Shown: positions 17,044-26,060 of the stretch, piece after piece
Layout of the letters: the number at the start of each line of letters is the position of its first letter
Numbering within the stretch: the stretch's first letter is position 1
From: Sedimentisphaerales bacterium
GTDB lineage: Bacteria; Planctomycetota; Phycisphaerae; Sedimentisphaerales; SM23-30
DNA length: 64,000 bases
Reading direction: 5' to 3'
Assembly (NCBI GenBank): GCA_028281535.1
Contig: JANQJS010000026.1
Location: 62,001 to 126,000 of the forward strand
The notes under the pieces: model-generated
The model's database searches: none
Seen by the model: the letters and a program-made list of their open reading frames with translations, nothing else
Told to the model about the DNA's origin: nothing
Position numbers and translations under genes: made by a program

Positions 17044-17550
17044 TTATAGAGGAAGTTTTACACCGCGAAGCTCTTCGATTGTTTCACGAGAGCTCAGGGA
17101 TTCCAACGCATTGAGCGTTGCCTTTACAACATTTTTAGCTCCCGTACTACCGTAGACCTTGGTCAATACGTTTTGTACGCCTGCTAATTCTAATACAGCA
17201 CGGCAAGCTGAACCAGCGATAACACCAGTACCTTCACTTGCCGGGATTAATTTTACACGTGTTGCTCCAAAACGCCCTGTGACTTCATGAGGAATAGAGG
17301 TTCCAAGAAGGTTTACTTCAGAGACATTTCGGCGAGCAGCTTTGATAGCTTTTTCAATCGCAGGAGGCACTTCATTCGCTTTACCATATCCAAAGCCAAC
17401 TTGCCCATGTCGATTTCCTACCACAACCAATGCTGCGAAACTGAAACGACGACCACCCTTGACCACAGTCGAACAACGATAGATCTTGACGGACTGTTCT
17501 TCAAGAGGGTATTCTTTTACACCAGGATTTTTTTGTGCCAGTTGGGTCAC
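17044..17550 (-). CDS. rpsE: Ribosomal protein S5
   Basis: Small-subunit protein important for decoding fidelity, 168 residues. It has the double-stranded RNA-binding-like N-terminal part (VVKGGRRFSFAALVVVGN) and the C-terminal domain with SEGTGVIAGSACRAVLE. Twenty-two bases after rplR. Confidence 0.98.
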   Translation of the reverse strand: MTQLAQKNPGVKEYPLEEQSVKIYRCSTVVKGGRRFSFAALVVVGNRHGQVGFGYGKANEVPPAIEKAIKAARRNVSEVNLLGTSIPHEVTGRFGATRVKLIPASEGTGVIAGSACRAVLELAGVQNVLTKVYGSTGAKNVVKATLNALESLSSRETIEELRGVKLPL

Positions 17551-17572
17551 AATAGACTCCCATTAATAACGA

Positions 17573-17923
17573 TTAAAATTTCAATCCAGCTTCCCGGGCT
17601 GAATCAGCCAGGGCTTGCACTCTACCATGGTATTTATAACCATTACGATCAAAATGAACCTGGGTAATACCCAGTTCCAATGCTTTTTCTGCTAACGTCT
17701 TGCCTACCACTTTCGCAGTTTCAATATTGCCACCTTTGCCATCTTTCAATGAACTGGAAGCAACCAAAGTGACACCTGACGTATCATCAATCAATTGAGC
17801 GTACATGTGACGCAATGAGCGAGATAGAGTCAAGCGAGGACATTCAGCGGTGCCCGATATTTTTTTACGAACACGCTTCTTACGACGTAAGCGTTGTTTT
17901 GTTTTAAATTTGTTCTGGTCCAT
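17573..17923 (-). CDS. rplR: Ribosomal protein L18
   Basis: 5S rRNA-binding protein, 116 residues. Basic N terminus ([16 protein letters not shown]), then [18 protein letters not shown] and the C-terminal [20 protein letters not shown]. Standard place between L6 and S5. Confidence 0.97.
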   Translation of the reverse strand: MDQNKFKTKQRLRRKKRVRKKISGTAECPRLTLSRSLRHMYAQLIDDTSGVTLVASSSLKDGKGGNIETAKVVGKTLAEKALELGITQVHFDRNGYKYHGRVQALADSAREAGLKF

Positions 17924-17991
17924 TTTGTTTTACCAATTTTGTTTATAATTATTTGCGGTTGTAGCCACCGCCAACTTGTTTCTTTTAGAGA

Positions 17992-18567
17992 TCAGCCACC
18001 ACTAGCAAATGCTTTACCCACTTTACGCTTGATGACTTCATCCGCATAGCGAACACCTTTGCCCTGGTAAGGTTCTGGTGGTTTTACGCGGCGGCAATCT
18101 GCTGCGAATTGCCCCACCATACATTTATCAGAACCTTTGATTTTAAAGGTCGCTGGTGAATCGTTACCACGAGCATTAGGTGAATCGATATCAAGTGTAA
18201 TGCCTTGAGGAATTTTTACCACGCATGGTTTTGCGAAACCAACGGTAATATGTAATTCGGCTCCCTGTTGCTTAACACCAAAACCTGTGCCATAAATCTG
18301 GATACTTTTTTCGTAACCTTTTGTAACACCCACGATCATATTCGCAATCAAAGCGCGAACGGTACCATGCATTGCACGAGCATGACGATCATCACCTTCT
18401 CGGGCCACATGAACTTCTTTAGCGTCTGTATCAACAGTGACTTTAATCTTTGGATCAATGTCTTGGGTCAGTGTATTCTGGCCTGAAGAGACTTTAACTA
18501 TCGCCCCAGCCAACTCTACAGTTACACCGGCAGGAATACTTATTGCTTTTTTTCCAATTCTACTCAT
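17992..18567 (-). CDS. rplF: Ribosomal protein L6
   Basis: Large-subunit protein near the factor-binding site, 191 residues, slightly longer than the usual 177. Two repeated L6 domains are seen; it begins MSRIGKKAISIPAGVTVEL and ends with PPEPYQGKGVRYADEVIKRK. The tail ends in SGG. Confidence 0.98.
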   Translation of the reverse strand: MSRIGKKAISIPAGVTVELAGAIVKVSSGQNTLTQDIDPKIKVTVDTDAKEVHVAREGDDRHARAMHGTVRALIANMIVGVTKGYEKSIQIYGTGFGVKQQGAELHITVGFAKPCVVKIPQGITLDIDSPNARGNDSPATFKIKGSDKCMVGQFAADCRRVKPPEPYQGKGVRYADEVIKRKVGKAFASGG

Positions 18568-18602
18568 AACAAAATCAACTTCTTAAATTTCATTTTTATG
18601 GT

Positions 18603-19004
18603 TTAACTAATTGAGCACAAAAGCTCGCCACCAATATTTAGTTCACGACATTGTTGATCAGACAAAACACCTTTTGATGTGCTGACAATGGCAATACCTA
18701 AACCACCCAATACTTTGGGCATATCCTTCACGGAACGATAAACGCGACATGAAGGTTTACTTTCACGACGGATTGAACGAATCACTTTTTCACCAAGCTT
18801 GCCATACTTAAGGTCGATACGAATCTCACCTTGTTTGTTGGCCGTTTCGATAAAATCATAATCGTTAATGTAACCTTGCTCTTTCAGAACTTTAGCAATC
18901 CCTTTGCAGACACCTGAAGCTTTGATCATCACTTCATCTTGCCCAACACGGTTCGCATTGCGTATCCTGGTTAACATATCTGATATAGGATCGGCATGAC
19001 TCAT
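18603..19004 (-). CDS. rpsH: Ribosomal protein S8
   Basis: Primary 16S rRNA-binding protein and spc-operon repressor in other bacteria. 133 residues, opening SHADPISDMLTRIRNAN and ending with the STSKGVLSDQQCRELNIGGE signature. Confidence 0.98.
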   Translation of the reverse strand: MSHADPISDMLTRIRNANRVGQDEVMIKASGVCKGIAKVLKEQGYINDYDFIETANKQGEIRIDLKYGKLGEKVIRSIRRESKPSCRVYRSVKDMPKVLGGLGIAIVSTSKGVLSDQQCRELNIGGELLCSIS

Positions 19005-19037
19005 AATATTCTTAATTCTCCATGAATTCGTTCAGGG

Positions 19038-19223
19038 TTACCAACTGGCTTTCTTTACGCCAGGGATTTTACCTTCATTAGCTAAATTTCTAAAACAGAT
19101 ACGGCAAATCTTAAATTTGCGATATACAGCACGAGGACGACCACACAGTTGACAACGTGTATAGCCACGCACCTTAAATTTAGGTTTTCTTTCTGCTTTA
19201 ACTTTTAATGCTGTAGTTGCCAT
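19038..19223 (-). CDS. rpsN: Ribosomal protein S14, short zinc-binding form
   Basis: The 61-residue type Z form: [20 protein letters not shown] gives the two CxxC pairs that hold zinc. Ends [10 protein letters not shown] as is usual. Between L5 and S8. Confidence 0.98.
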   Translation of the reverse strand: MATTALKVKAERKPKFKVRGYTRCQLCGRPRAVYRKFKICRICFRNLANEGKIPGVKKASW

Positions 19224-19260
19224 AAAATTCCTCTCATGACGAGATATCTTCTATCTGTTT

Positions 19261-19818
19261 TTAGTTACTTGTATCACCATCTGTTTTGTAAGGCATACCA
19301 AAAAGCTTCAACAATTGTTTTGCTTCTTGATCCGTATTGGCTGTTGTGACCATGGTAATATTCATTCCCAAAGGCTGTGTCACTTTGTCGTGATCGACTT
19401 CAGGAAAAACCACAATCTCATTCAGACCCATACTGAAATTGCCATGACCATCAAACCCTTTAGGACTTAAGCCACGAAAGTCACGAACACGAGGAATCGC
19501 AAGATTAATTAGACGATCCAAAAATTCATACATACGTTGCTTACGCAATGTAACTTTCAATCCAATATCCATACCTTCACGAAGTTTGAAGTTTGAAACA
19601 CTTTTACGTGCTTTGCAGATCAAAGGCTTCTGCCCGGCAATTTTTGTTAGTTCACTGTGAGCTAATTCCAATAATTTCTTATCTTGAATTGCTCGGCCCA
19701 AGCCCATTGATAAAACAATGGTCTTAAGTTTTGGAACCTGCATTTGGTTGCCATATTTAAATTCGTTCAACAATGAAGGAACGATTTTTTCTACGTATTG
19801 TTCTTTTAGTCTTGACAT
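19261..19818 (-). CDS. rplE: Ribosomal protein L5
   Basis: 5S rRNA-binding protein of the central protuberance, 185 residues. Seen: LKTIVLSMGLGRAIQDKK, FRGLSPKGFDGHGNFSMG and VFPEVDHDKV. Gap of 30 bases to rplX. Confidence 0.98.
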   Translation of the reverse strand: MSRLKEQYVEKIVPSLLNEFKYGNQMQVPKLKTIVLSMGLGRAIQDKKLLELAHSELTKIAGQKPLICKARKSVSNFKLREGMDIGLKVTLRKQRMYEFLDRLINLAIPRVRDFRGLSPKGFDGHGNFSMGLNEIVVFPEVDHDKVTQPLGMNITMVTTANTDQEAKQLLKLFGMPYKTDGDTSN

Positions 19819-19848
19819 TTTTTCGCCTTAAACGCTTTCGCTTAACAC

Positions 19849-20160
19849 TTAAATTGCACTGCCATCTTGGACAGATACTCGTTTTTTCTTACCACCATCA
19901 GTTACAAATTTTACTCGGGTTGGTTTATTGGTTTTTGGATTCAATGGCAACACATTGCTAATATGAACCGGTAACTCTTTTTCCAATACGCCACCAGATG
20001 GGTTTTGTCGAGTAGGCCTGACATGTCGTTTAACAACATTAATCCCCTGAATCAGGACCATATTTTTCTTAGGATCGACACTAAGAACTTTTCCGGTGCT
20101 GCCCTTGTCATTACCGGCAATCACCATAACATTATCATCTTTTTTAACATGCATCGCCAT
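19849..20160 (-). CDS. rplX: Ribosomal protein L24
   Basis: Assembly initiator of the 50S subunit; KOW motif in MVIAGNDKGSTGKVLSVD. 103 residues. Its ATG overlaps the rplN stop by one base (TAATG), so translation of the two is probably coupled. A second in-frame ATG follows two codons later. Confidence 0.97.
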   Translation of the reverse strand: MAMHVKKDDNVMVIAGNDKGSTGKVLSVDPKKNMVLIQGINVVKRHVRPTRQNPSGGVLEKELPVHISNVLPLNPKTNKPTRVKFVTDGGKKKRVSVQDGSAI

Positions 20161-20546
20161 TACACAACCTCCGATGCCAATGAGATGATTTTCATAAAAT
20201 TCTTTTCACGTAATTCGCGAGCAACCGCACCAAAAATACGTGTGCCAATTGGATTACCATCAGGATCAATCAAAACGCCAGCATTTGAATCAAAGCGAAC
20301 ATAGCTGCCATCTTCACGACGCGTGGGATACTTGGTACGAATAATAACACATTTATGTGTTTTCTTATCATCCAATGACAAGTTAGGCAGCGATTTCTTA
20401 ATCGCGACTTTGACAACATCACCAACAGCTGCGGTTCGGCGTGTTGATTTGCCGCGAGCAGTACTGCCGCCAAGGACTCTTACACAGAGTGCTGTTTTAG
20501 CACCAGAGTTGTCAGCGATATCTAATATAGTTTCTTGCTGTATCAT
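20160..20546 (-). CDS. rplN: Ribosomal protein L14
   Basis: Large-subunit protein at the intersubunit bridge, 128 residues. It opens MIQQETILDIADNSGAK and ends with the conserved LREKNFMKIISLASEV. Overlaps rplX by one base. Confidence 0.98.
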   Translation of the reverse strand: MIQQETILDIADNSGAKTALCVRVLGGSTARGKSTRRTAAVGDVVKVAIKKSLPNLSLDDKKTHKCVIIRTKYPTRREDGSYVRFDSNAGVLIDPDGNPIGTRIFGAVARELREKNFMKIISLASEVV

Positions 20547-20597
20547 TTTAAGGTCACCTACAATTGCTTTGAAGCGTTAGTCTTTACTTTCTTTAAA

Positions 20598-20861
20598 TTA
20601 CTGAATAACCTGAATCAAACGCCAGGTTTTAGTCTTACTCATGGGACGGCATTTGCAAATATCAACAGTGTCACCCACTTTAGCAACATTCTCAGCATCA
20701 TGAACATGTGCGTGTGTACGACGACGAAGAATCTTACCGTACTTTGGATGTTTGGTCTGGTAATCCATTCTGACACGAATGGTTTTGTCACCAGACTTTG
20801 ATGCGACTACACCGCGATAAGTTCTTAACATTTTACGTTCTTGTGTCTCTGCCATAAACAT
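20598..20861 (-). CDS. rpsQ: Ribosomal protein S17
   Basis: Primary 16S rRNA-binding OB-fold protein, 87 residues from the first ATG. RTYRGVVASKSGDKTIRVRM and GDTVDICKCRPMSKTKTWRL are typical. AAGG fits the second ATG (20855) better than the first, so the mature start may be two codons later. Confidence 0.97.
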   Translation of the reverse strand: MFMAETQERKMLRTYRGVVASKSGDKTIRVRMDYQTKHPKYGKILRRRTHAHVHDAENVAKVGDTVDICKCRPMSKTKTWRLIQVIQ

Positions 20862-20890
20862 GAGCCTTATATTTTATCTAATAGTTAACT

Positions 20891-21088
20891 TTATTTGCTT
20901 TCGAGTTCTCTTTCACGCAAAATGGTTTTTACACGTGCAATATCTTTTTTGATTTTGCCTAACTGGGTTGGATCTTCCAGTTTTTCGGTTACCGATTGCG
21001 TGCGGATTTCAAACAACTTCTTTTGAAGGTTTTCCATCTCATCAACGAGCTCATCAGGATTCATTTCTCTTATTTCGCTTGCATTCAT
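20891..21088 (-). CDS. rpmC: Ribosomal protein L29
   Basis: Two-helix protein at the exit tunnel, 65 residues. Opens MNASEIREMNPDELVDEMEN and ends IARVKTILRERELE. Standard place between L16 and S17. Confidence 0.96.
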   Translation of the reverse strand: MNASEIREMNPDELVDEMENLQKKLFEIRTQSVTEKLEDPTQLGKIKKDIARVKTILRERELESK

Positions 21089-21120
21089 AATTTCGTCTCT
21101 TTGCCATTCACTGGTTATAA

Positions 21121-21543
21121 TTAACCTGCATGTTTGCGTTCAATAAAGCGACATTTGACCGGCATCTTGTGACAAATCCTAAGCATTGCCTGCTTAGCAA
21201 TATCACCTGAAACGCCACCAATTTCATATAAAACGGTACCAGGTTTTACCCGAGCAACCCAATAGGCTGGTTCACCTTTCCCTTTACCCATTCGAGTTTC
21301 TAGTGGCTTTGCACTAACACTACGGTGTGGGAAAATTCGGATATAAACTTTACCTTCACGCTGCAAAAAGTGAGCCGCGGCAATACGACCAGACTCAATT
21401 TGCTTGCCGGTAATAAATCCATGGGTAGTCGCCTGAAGACCATAATCACCAAAAGCAACATAGTTACCCTTAGAAGCATTACCACGAAGTTTTCCTCGCT
21501 GATACTTTCTATACTTAACTCTTTTTGGCATTAATGCTGCCAT
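21121..21543 (-). CDS. rplP: Ribosomal protein L16
   Basis: Large-subunit protein near the A-site tRNA elbow. MPKRVKYRKYQRGKLRGNA, GRIAAAHFLQREGKVYIRIFP and GKGKGEPAYWVARVKPG are diagnostic. The frame reaches a TTG at 21549, but AAGGA is nine bases before the ATG at 21543, which gives 140 residues. Confidence 0.97.
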   Translation of the reverse strand: MAALMPKRVKYRKYQRGKLRGNASKGNYVAFGDYGLQATTHGFITGKQIESGRIAAAHFLQREGKVYIRIFPHRSVSAKPLETRMGKGKGEPAYWVARVKPGTVLYEIGGVSGDIAKQAMLRICHKMPVKCRFIERKHAG

Positions 21544-21589
21544 GATCAACTATCCTTTTTAAATGGTGTTCTAATAAACGTAGTTTATA

Positions 21590-22258
21590 TTAAGAACCGA
21601 AAGTATTGTTTTTGTTTTCGGTTTCAAAATAACCACGATAAATCCATACTTTAATACCAATGATACCGTAAGTCGTTCTGGTTGCACTGAGTCCATAATC
21701 AACATCTGCTTGAAGCGTTTGTAGAGGAATTGAACCCAAAAGTTGTGTTTCACTTCGAGCTAATTCAGCACCACCAAGTCGGCCACCACAGATGATTTTA
21801 ACACCCTTGGCACCTGCACCCATGGCTGCTTCACATGATTGTTTCATCACACGACGAAAAGCAGCACGGCGTTTAAGTTGTTCTCCAATATTGTCTGCAA
21901 CCAACTGAGCGTTAAGTTCAGGTTTTTTAATTTCAACAATATTCACATTCACACGACGATCAATTAAGTCTTCCAGGTTTTCTCGAAGTTTATCAACTTC
22001 AGCACCCTTAGGACCAATGACCAAACCTGGGCGAGCTGTGTGTAATACCACACGAACTTCATCACGTGTTCGTTCAATTTCCACTCTGGCTATACCCGCG
22101 TATGGGGGCATCCGATTTAAGCGGTCATCTACAAATTTGCGAATCTTCTGATCTTCGACCAGAAATTCGCCATAAGCCGCTTTCGGAGCAAACCAGGTAC
22201 TTTTCCAGCCCAGTGTAATACCAGTGCGAAAACCAATTGGTGAACATTTTTGACCCAT
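21590..22258 (-). CDS. rpsC: Ribosomal protein S3
   Basis: Small-subunit protein at the mRNA entry tunnel with helicase activity. MGQKCSPIGFRTGITLGW at the start, KH domain around GLVIGPKGAEVDKLRENLE, C-terminal SETQLLGSIPLQTLQADVDYG. 222 residues. Confidence 0.98.
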   Translation of the reverse strand: MGQKCSPIGFRTGITLGWKSTWFAPKAAYGEFLVEDQKIRKFVDDRLNRMPPYAGIARVEIERTRDEVRVVLHTARPGLVIGPKGAEVDKLRENLEDLIDRRVNVNIVEIKKPELNAQLVADNIGEQLKRRAAFRRVMKQSCEAAMGAGAKGVKIICGGRLGGAELARSETQLLGSIPLQTLQADVDYGLSATRTTYGIIGIKVWIYRGYFETENKNNTFGS

Positions 22259-22303
22259 AAAATAACCTCAAACTTCGGTTTTATCTTTTTATAAACTTAA
22301 TAA

Positions 22304-22852
22304 TTATTCCATATCAACACTTATGTGTATGTGGCTGGCCAACCGGGTAAACGGTACAGCACGGCCACGATCTTTTGGACGCCATCGACGTGTGCCCACT
22401 CGGACACCACCTTCATCTACACGCGACTCAGAAACATAAAGTCGCTTGGTATCCGCTTCTTGTTCATCAGCATTGGCAATGGCACTTTCCAATACTTTGC
22501 GGACATAATAAGCTGCTCGCTTATTAGTAAATTCTAGAATATCCAGAGCCTCTTGAGCATAACAGCCACGAATTAAATCTGCGACCAATCGAACTTTTCG
22601 AGGTGCCATTGGGGCATATCGATGACTGGCTTTCCAGATTTTTAATTCATTTGCTTCAACTTGCATGCCTTGAGCCAAACGATCCACATCGGCACTAGTT
22701 GGGGTTGGCTTCATTAAACCCTTTTCCCAATTACGTACTGCTGATCTGGCTTTGTCTTGATCCATTCCAGTAGCAGCTAGCATCGCTGAAAGATCTTCAA
22801 CACTAAGTCCTGCATTTTGTCTTGTTTTTTTAAGTTTTTCACCACTTAACAT
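22304..22852 (-). CDS. rplV: Ribosomal protein L22 with an N-terminal helix-turn-helix extension
   Basis: Residues about 75-182 are a complete L22: YAPMAPRKVRLVADLIRG, NKRAAYYVRKVLESAIANA and the tunnel-loop end RRWRPKDRGRAVPFTRL. Before it lie about 70 residues not found in ordinary L22 (110 residues): LKKTRQNAGLSVEDLSAML, ARSAVRNWEKG and ADVDRLAQGMQVEANEL. This order of helices is that of an XRE/Cro-type DNA-binding domain. The ATG at 22852 has AGGA nine bases upstream; the internal ATG at 22666 has no usable binding site, so the extension is very probably translated. It could bind DNA or RNA for autoregulation; that is inference. Confidence 0.93.
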   Translation of the reverse strand: MLSGEKLKKTRQNAGLSVEDLSAMLAATGMDQDKARSAVRNWEKGLMKPTPTSADVDRLAQGMQVEANELKIWKASHRYAPMAPRKVRLVADLIRGCYAQEALDILEFTNKRAAYYVRKVLESAIANADEQEADTKRLYVSESRVDEGGVRVGTRRWRPKDRGRAVPFTRLASHIHISVDME

Positions 22853-22900
22853 TGTCTAATTTCCTGTGATGGTTTTGACGGCATTTATTTTAATGCGACG

Positions 22901-23161
22901 TTACTTTTTGCTACCGCTATGTCCTTTAAAGATACGTGTGGGTGAAAATTCACCTAGCTTATGGCCGACCATATCTTCTGTGACATATACTTTGTTAAAT
23001 ACTTTACCATTGTGGACCATAAATGTTTGCCCAACAAATTCAGGAACAATGGTACAACGACGAGCCCAGGTTTTGATAGGTTCACCGCCACCGGGTTGTT
23101 TCATCACTTTATTGAAAAGTTTTTCATCAACAAAGGGGCCTTTTTTTAAAGAACGTCCCAT
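22901..23161 (-). CDS. rpsS: Ribosomal protein S19
   Basis: Small-subunit head protein contacting S13, 86 residues. [19 protein letters not shown] and [17 protein letters not shown] are diagnostic. Between rplB and rplV as in the S10 operon. Confidence 0.98.
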   Translation of the reverse strand: MGRSLKKGPFVDEKLFNKVMKQPGGGEPIKTWARRCTIVPEFVGQTFMVHNGKVFNKVYVTEDMVGHKLGEFSPTRIFKGHSGSKK

Positions 23162-23182
23162 ACTTTAAATCCTTTATCGTTT

Positions 23183-24034
23183 CTATAAACTTAATTGAAC
23201 GCCGCGTCTTGATTTACGACGACGAATAATACGTTTGTTTGATGGTTTACTCTTAGCACGTGTTTTTCCGCCTTTCGCCAGTACACCCGTTGGAGAACAG
23301 GGATGACGTCCACCATTGGCACGTCCTTCACCACCACCTAATGGGTGAGCGACAGGGTTCATGGCTTTACCACGAACGTGAGGTTTACGTCCCATGTGAC
23401 GCTTGCGGCCTGCTTTACCAATTTTCACATTCTGATGATCGACATTTCCGATCTGGCCGACGGTTGCTCGGCAGGTTTCCTGAACCATACGCATTTCACC
23501 GCTTGGTAAAATCAGGTGAATCCAGCCAGCATCTTTAGCAGCAATCTGTGCACTCGCTCCTGCAGAACGAACCATTTTGCCACCCTGGCCAGGATTTAAT
23601 TCTATATTATGAACCTCCAAACCATTGGGAATACTTTTCAGCGGCAAGCAGTTACCAGGCTTTGGTTCTACTTTTTCGCCACTTTCAATGGTTTCGCCAA
23701 CCGTGACACCCAAAGGGGCCAGGATATAGCGTTTTTCACCATCTTCATATTTCAATAGCGCGATATGGCAAGTACGATTTGGATCATACTCAATCGCTTC
23801 TACAACTGCCGCGATATTATCTTTTCGTCGCTTGAAATCGATAATACGATATTTCTTACGAGCTCCACCGCCACGAAAACGCACAGTAATTTTACCACTA
23901 TGGTTTCGTCCTGAGTGTTTTTTGATTCGCTTGGTCAGTGACTTTTCTGGCTTTGAACGTGTAATTTCAAAGTAGTCATTCACTGAGGCGTTCCGTCGTC
24001 CCGGCGTTGTTGGTTTGTATACTTTTACACCCAT
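23183..24034 (-). CDS. rplB: Ribosomal protein L2
   Basis: Large-subunit protein needed for subunit joining and peptidyl transfer, 283 residues. [37 protein letters not shown] and [20 protein letters not shown] (the conserved His loop) are all present. Confidence 0.98.
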   Translation of the reverse strand: MGVKVYKPTTPGRRNASVNDYFEITRSKPEKSLTKRIKKHSGRNHSGKITVRFRGGGARKKYRIIDFKRRKDNIAAVVEAIEYDPNRTCHIALLKYEDGEKRYILAPLGVTVGETIESGEKVEPKPGNCLPLKSIPNGLEVHNIELNPGQGGKMVRSAGASAQIAAKDAGWIHLILPSGEMRMVQETCRATVGQIGNVDHQNVKIGKAGRKRHMGRKPHVRGKAMNPVAHPLGGGEGRANGGRHPCSPTGVLAKGGKTRAKSKPSNKRIIRRRKSRRGVQLSL

Positions 24035-24053
24035 GGTTCTATCTTTCTATCAA

Positions 24054-24329
24054 TTAGAACAAATCAATGTGATCGTCTTCGTGCAGTTTCACAATCGCTT
24101 TTTTCCAGTGTGCCGTTTGGCTTTTAATACGGCCACGACGTCTGGGTTTACCTTTACGATTGGATGTTCTGACATCTGTTACTTTTACACTGTAAATGCT
24201 TTCAATCGCTTGCTTAATTTCAAATTTATTGGCCTTCGGATGAACCTGGAATGAATAGGCACCTAAAGTTGCCTGATGCGTTCCCTGCTCTGTGACCAAC
24301 GGCTTAATAATCGTTTGATATTTATCCAC
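24054..24329 (-). CDS. rplW: Ribosomal protein L23
   Basis: Tunnel-exit protein that docks SRP and trigger factor, 91 residues. IKPLVTEQGTHQ, HPKANKFEIKQAIESIYSVK and RRGRIKSQTAHWKKAIV are typical. Gap of 31 bases from rplD. Confidence 0.96.
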   Translation of the reverse strand: MDKYQTIIKPLVTEQGTHQATLGAYSFQVHPKANKFEIKQAIESIYSVKVTDVRTSNRKGKPRRRGRIKSQTAHWKKAIVKLHEDDHIDLF

Positions 24330-24360
24330 AATTAATTCTCACTGTATCATTGCCTGGCAA

Positions 24361-24984
24361 TTATTTGCCGGCAGCTAATAAATTTTCCAAAGACGCTTTT
24401 GTAAATAACAAAGTGCGATGACTACAAATGTCTCCCACATTGAGCTGCTCAGTCACGAGCGCTTTCACACGTGGAATATTTCGTAGTGATTTATAAACAT
24501 TATCATTCAATTGTTCAGTCGCAACCAAGCAGCTACGATCAATTTTCAAGTTACCAAGGATGTTCACAAACGCTTTCGTTTTGGGGGCATCCATAGCCAA
24601 CTGATCAATGACAATGGCGTTGTTGCTTTGAATTTTTGCTAAGATAGCTGAGTTTCTCGCTAAGCGTTTTTGTTTTTTAGGCATACGCTGAGAAAAGTCT
24701 CTTGGCTTTTTAGCAAAAGCAACACCACCACCGCGACGAACAACCGTACGGGCTGAACCGACACGAGCGTTACCTGTACCCTTTTGACGATACAGCTTAC
24801 GAGTAGAGCCTTCTACCATACCACGGCTTTTGGTTGCCGCAGATCCTTGTCGGCTATTCGCATGATGCATCACAATGGCTTGCTTGATCAATTCAGGTCG
24901 AACACGTTCACCAAGTAACTGCTCATCGACTTTAATTTGATCGACCTCTTTGCCTTCTTGATTGTAAACAGGTAAGTCAATCAT
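24361..24984 (-). CDS. rplD: Ribosomal protein L4
   Basis: Tunnel protein; in E. coli it represses the S10 operon. 207 residues with SRGMVEGSTRKLYRQKGTGN and RKPRDFSQRMPKK-like basic tunnel loop (AKKPRDFSQRMPKKQ). Starts three bases after the rplC stop, so translation is likely coupled. Confidence 0.97.
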   Translation of the reverse strand: MIDLPVYNQEGKEVDQIKVDEQLLGERVRPELIKQAIVMHHANSRQGSAATKSRGMVEGSTRKLYRQKGTGNARVGSARTVVRRGGGVAFAKKPRDFSQRMPKKQKRLARNSAILAKIQSNNAIVIDQLAMDAPKTKAFVNILGNLKIDRSCLVATEQLNDNVYKSLRNIPRVKALVTEQLNVGDICSHRTLLFTKASLENLLAAGK

Positions 24985-24987
24985 GGT

Positions 24988-25632
24988 TTATCCCTTTTTC
25001 TTCGAAGTCTTAACCATCACCAAACCATTGTTCGGTCCTGCAACGGCGCCAGAAATAATGATAAGGTTCTGTTCAGTATCTATATCAATCACTTTATGAT
25101 TTCGGCTGGTAGATGTTTCAGCACCCATTTGCCCGCACATCTTTTTACCTTTACGAATACCACGAGAGGTACCCGCATTAGCAGCATTACCGCCGACACT
25201 ACCTAAACTACGGTGTTTTCTTTCTACACCGTGACTCGCCTCCAAGCCTTTAAAGCCGTGTCGTTTCATACCACCAGCAAAACCTTTACCTTTTGAATTC
25301 CCTGTCACATCGACGTAGGGGATTTCTTGAAAATCTGCGACCGTTAATTCATCACCCGCTGCATGTTCTGCTGCACCTTCGAGACGAAATTCACGAATCG
25401 TTTTCTTTACAGGAATATTGGACTTCTTTGCATGACCTAGTTGAGGCTTTTTCTGCTGTGAGGTCTTAACATCGCCATAACCAATTTGCAGAGCATCATA
25501 GCCATCCGTTTCAGATGACTTAACCTGTGTTACTGTACAGGGCCCTGCCTGGATCACAGTAACTGGAATGCTTTTACCCTCATTATAAATTCGGGTCATA
25601 CCAACTTTTTTTCCTATTAGTGACAATGCCAT
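24988..25632 (-). CDS. rplC: Ribosomal protein L3
   Basis: Large-subunit protein close to the peptidyl transferase centre, 214 residues. LIGKKVGMTRIYNEGKSIPV, GKGFAGGMKRHGFKG and GRKHRSLGSVGGNA-like stretch (VERKHRSLGSVGGNA) are diagnostic. Confidence 0.98.
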   Translation of the reverse strand: MALSLIGKKVGMTRIYNEGKSIPVTVIQAGPCTVTQVKSSETDGYDALQIGYGDVKTSQQKKPQLGHAKKSNIPVKKTIREFRLEGAAEHAAGDELTVADFQEIPYVDVTGNSKGKGFAGGMKRHGFKGLEASHGVERKHRSLGSVGGNAANAGTSRGIRKGKKMCGQMGAETSTSRNHKVIDIDTEQNLIIISGAVAGPNNGLVMVKTSKKKG

Positions 25633-25672
25633 GATTCAAAATTCCATATTCAAGTCTGTTAAAAATGCCCAT

Positions 25673-25710
25673 AAAAAAACGCGTCGAATAATAACAATTA
25701 ATCAGACGCG
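25673..25710 (-). terminator. Terminator-like hairpin between rpsJ and rplC
   Basis: On the minus strand CGCGTC (25710-25705, the last codons of rpsJ) pairs with GACGCG (25685-25680), with a 19-base loop, followed directly by seven T (25679-25673). It has the layout of an intrinsic terminator but sits after the first gene of a long operon, so it could act as an attenuator rather than a full stop. Confidence 0.55.
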
Positions 25711-26010
25711 AATCTTAATAAATACACCTGCCGGAACCACCAAACGATTAAGAGCTTCAATGGTTCTTGGGTTGGCATCAATAATATCAATAATCCGTTT
25801 ATGCGTACGCATTTCAAATTGCTCACGTGATTTCTTATCAATGTGAGGTGAGCGTAGCACTGTATAGCGTTCGATACGAGTGGGTAAAGGAATTGGACCA
25901 CTTACTTTCGCATTTGTACGTTTAGCATGGTCGACGATTTCCTTTGCCGATGCATCTAAGGCACCGTGATCGTATGCTTCCATTCGTATTCTGATTTTTT
26001 CGTTTTCCAC
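25702..26010 (-). CDS. rpsJ: Ribosomal protein S10 / NusE
   Basis: Small-subunit head protein and antitermination partner of NusB, 102 residues. [20 protein letters not shown] and [20 protein letters not shown] are diagnostic. First gene of the S10 operon, after a leader of about 390 bases. Confidence 0.98.
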   Translation of the reverse strand: MENEKIRIRMEAYDHGALDASAKEIVDHAKRTNAKVSGPIPLPTRIERYTVLRSPHIDKKSREQFEMRTHKRIIDIIDANPRTIEALNRLVVPAGVFIKIRV

Positions 26011-26060
26011 TCTGGGGACTCCAAAGTCATTATATATAGTTAAACTTCAACACAATTTTA

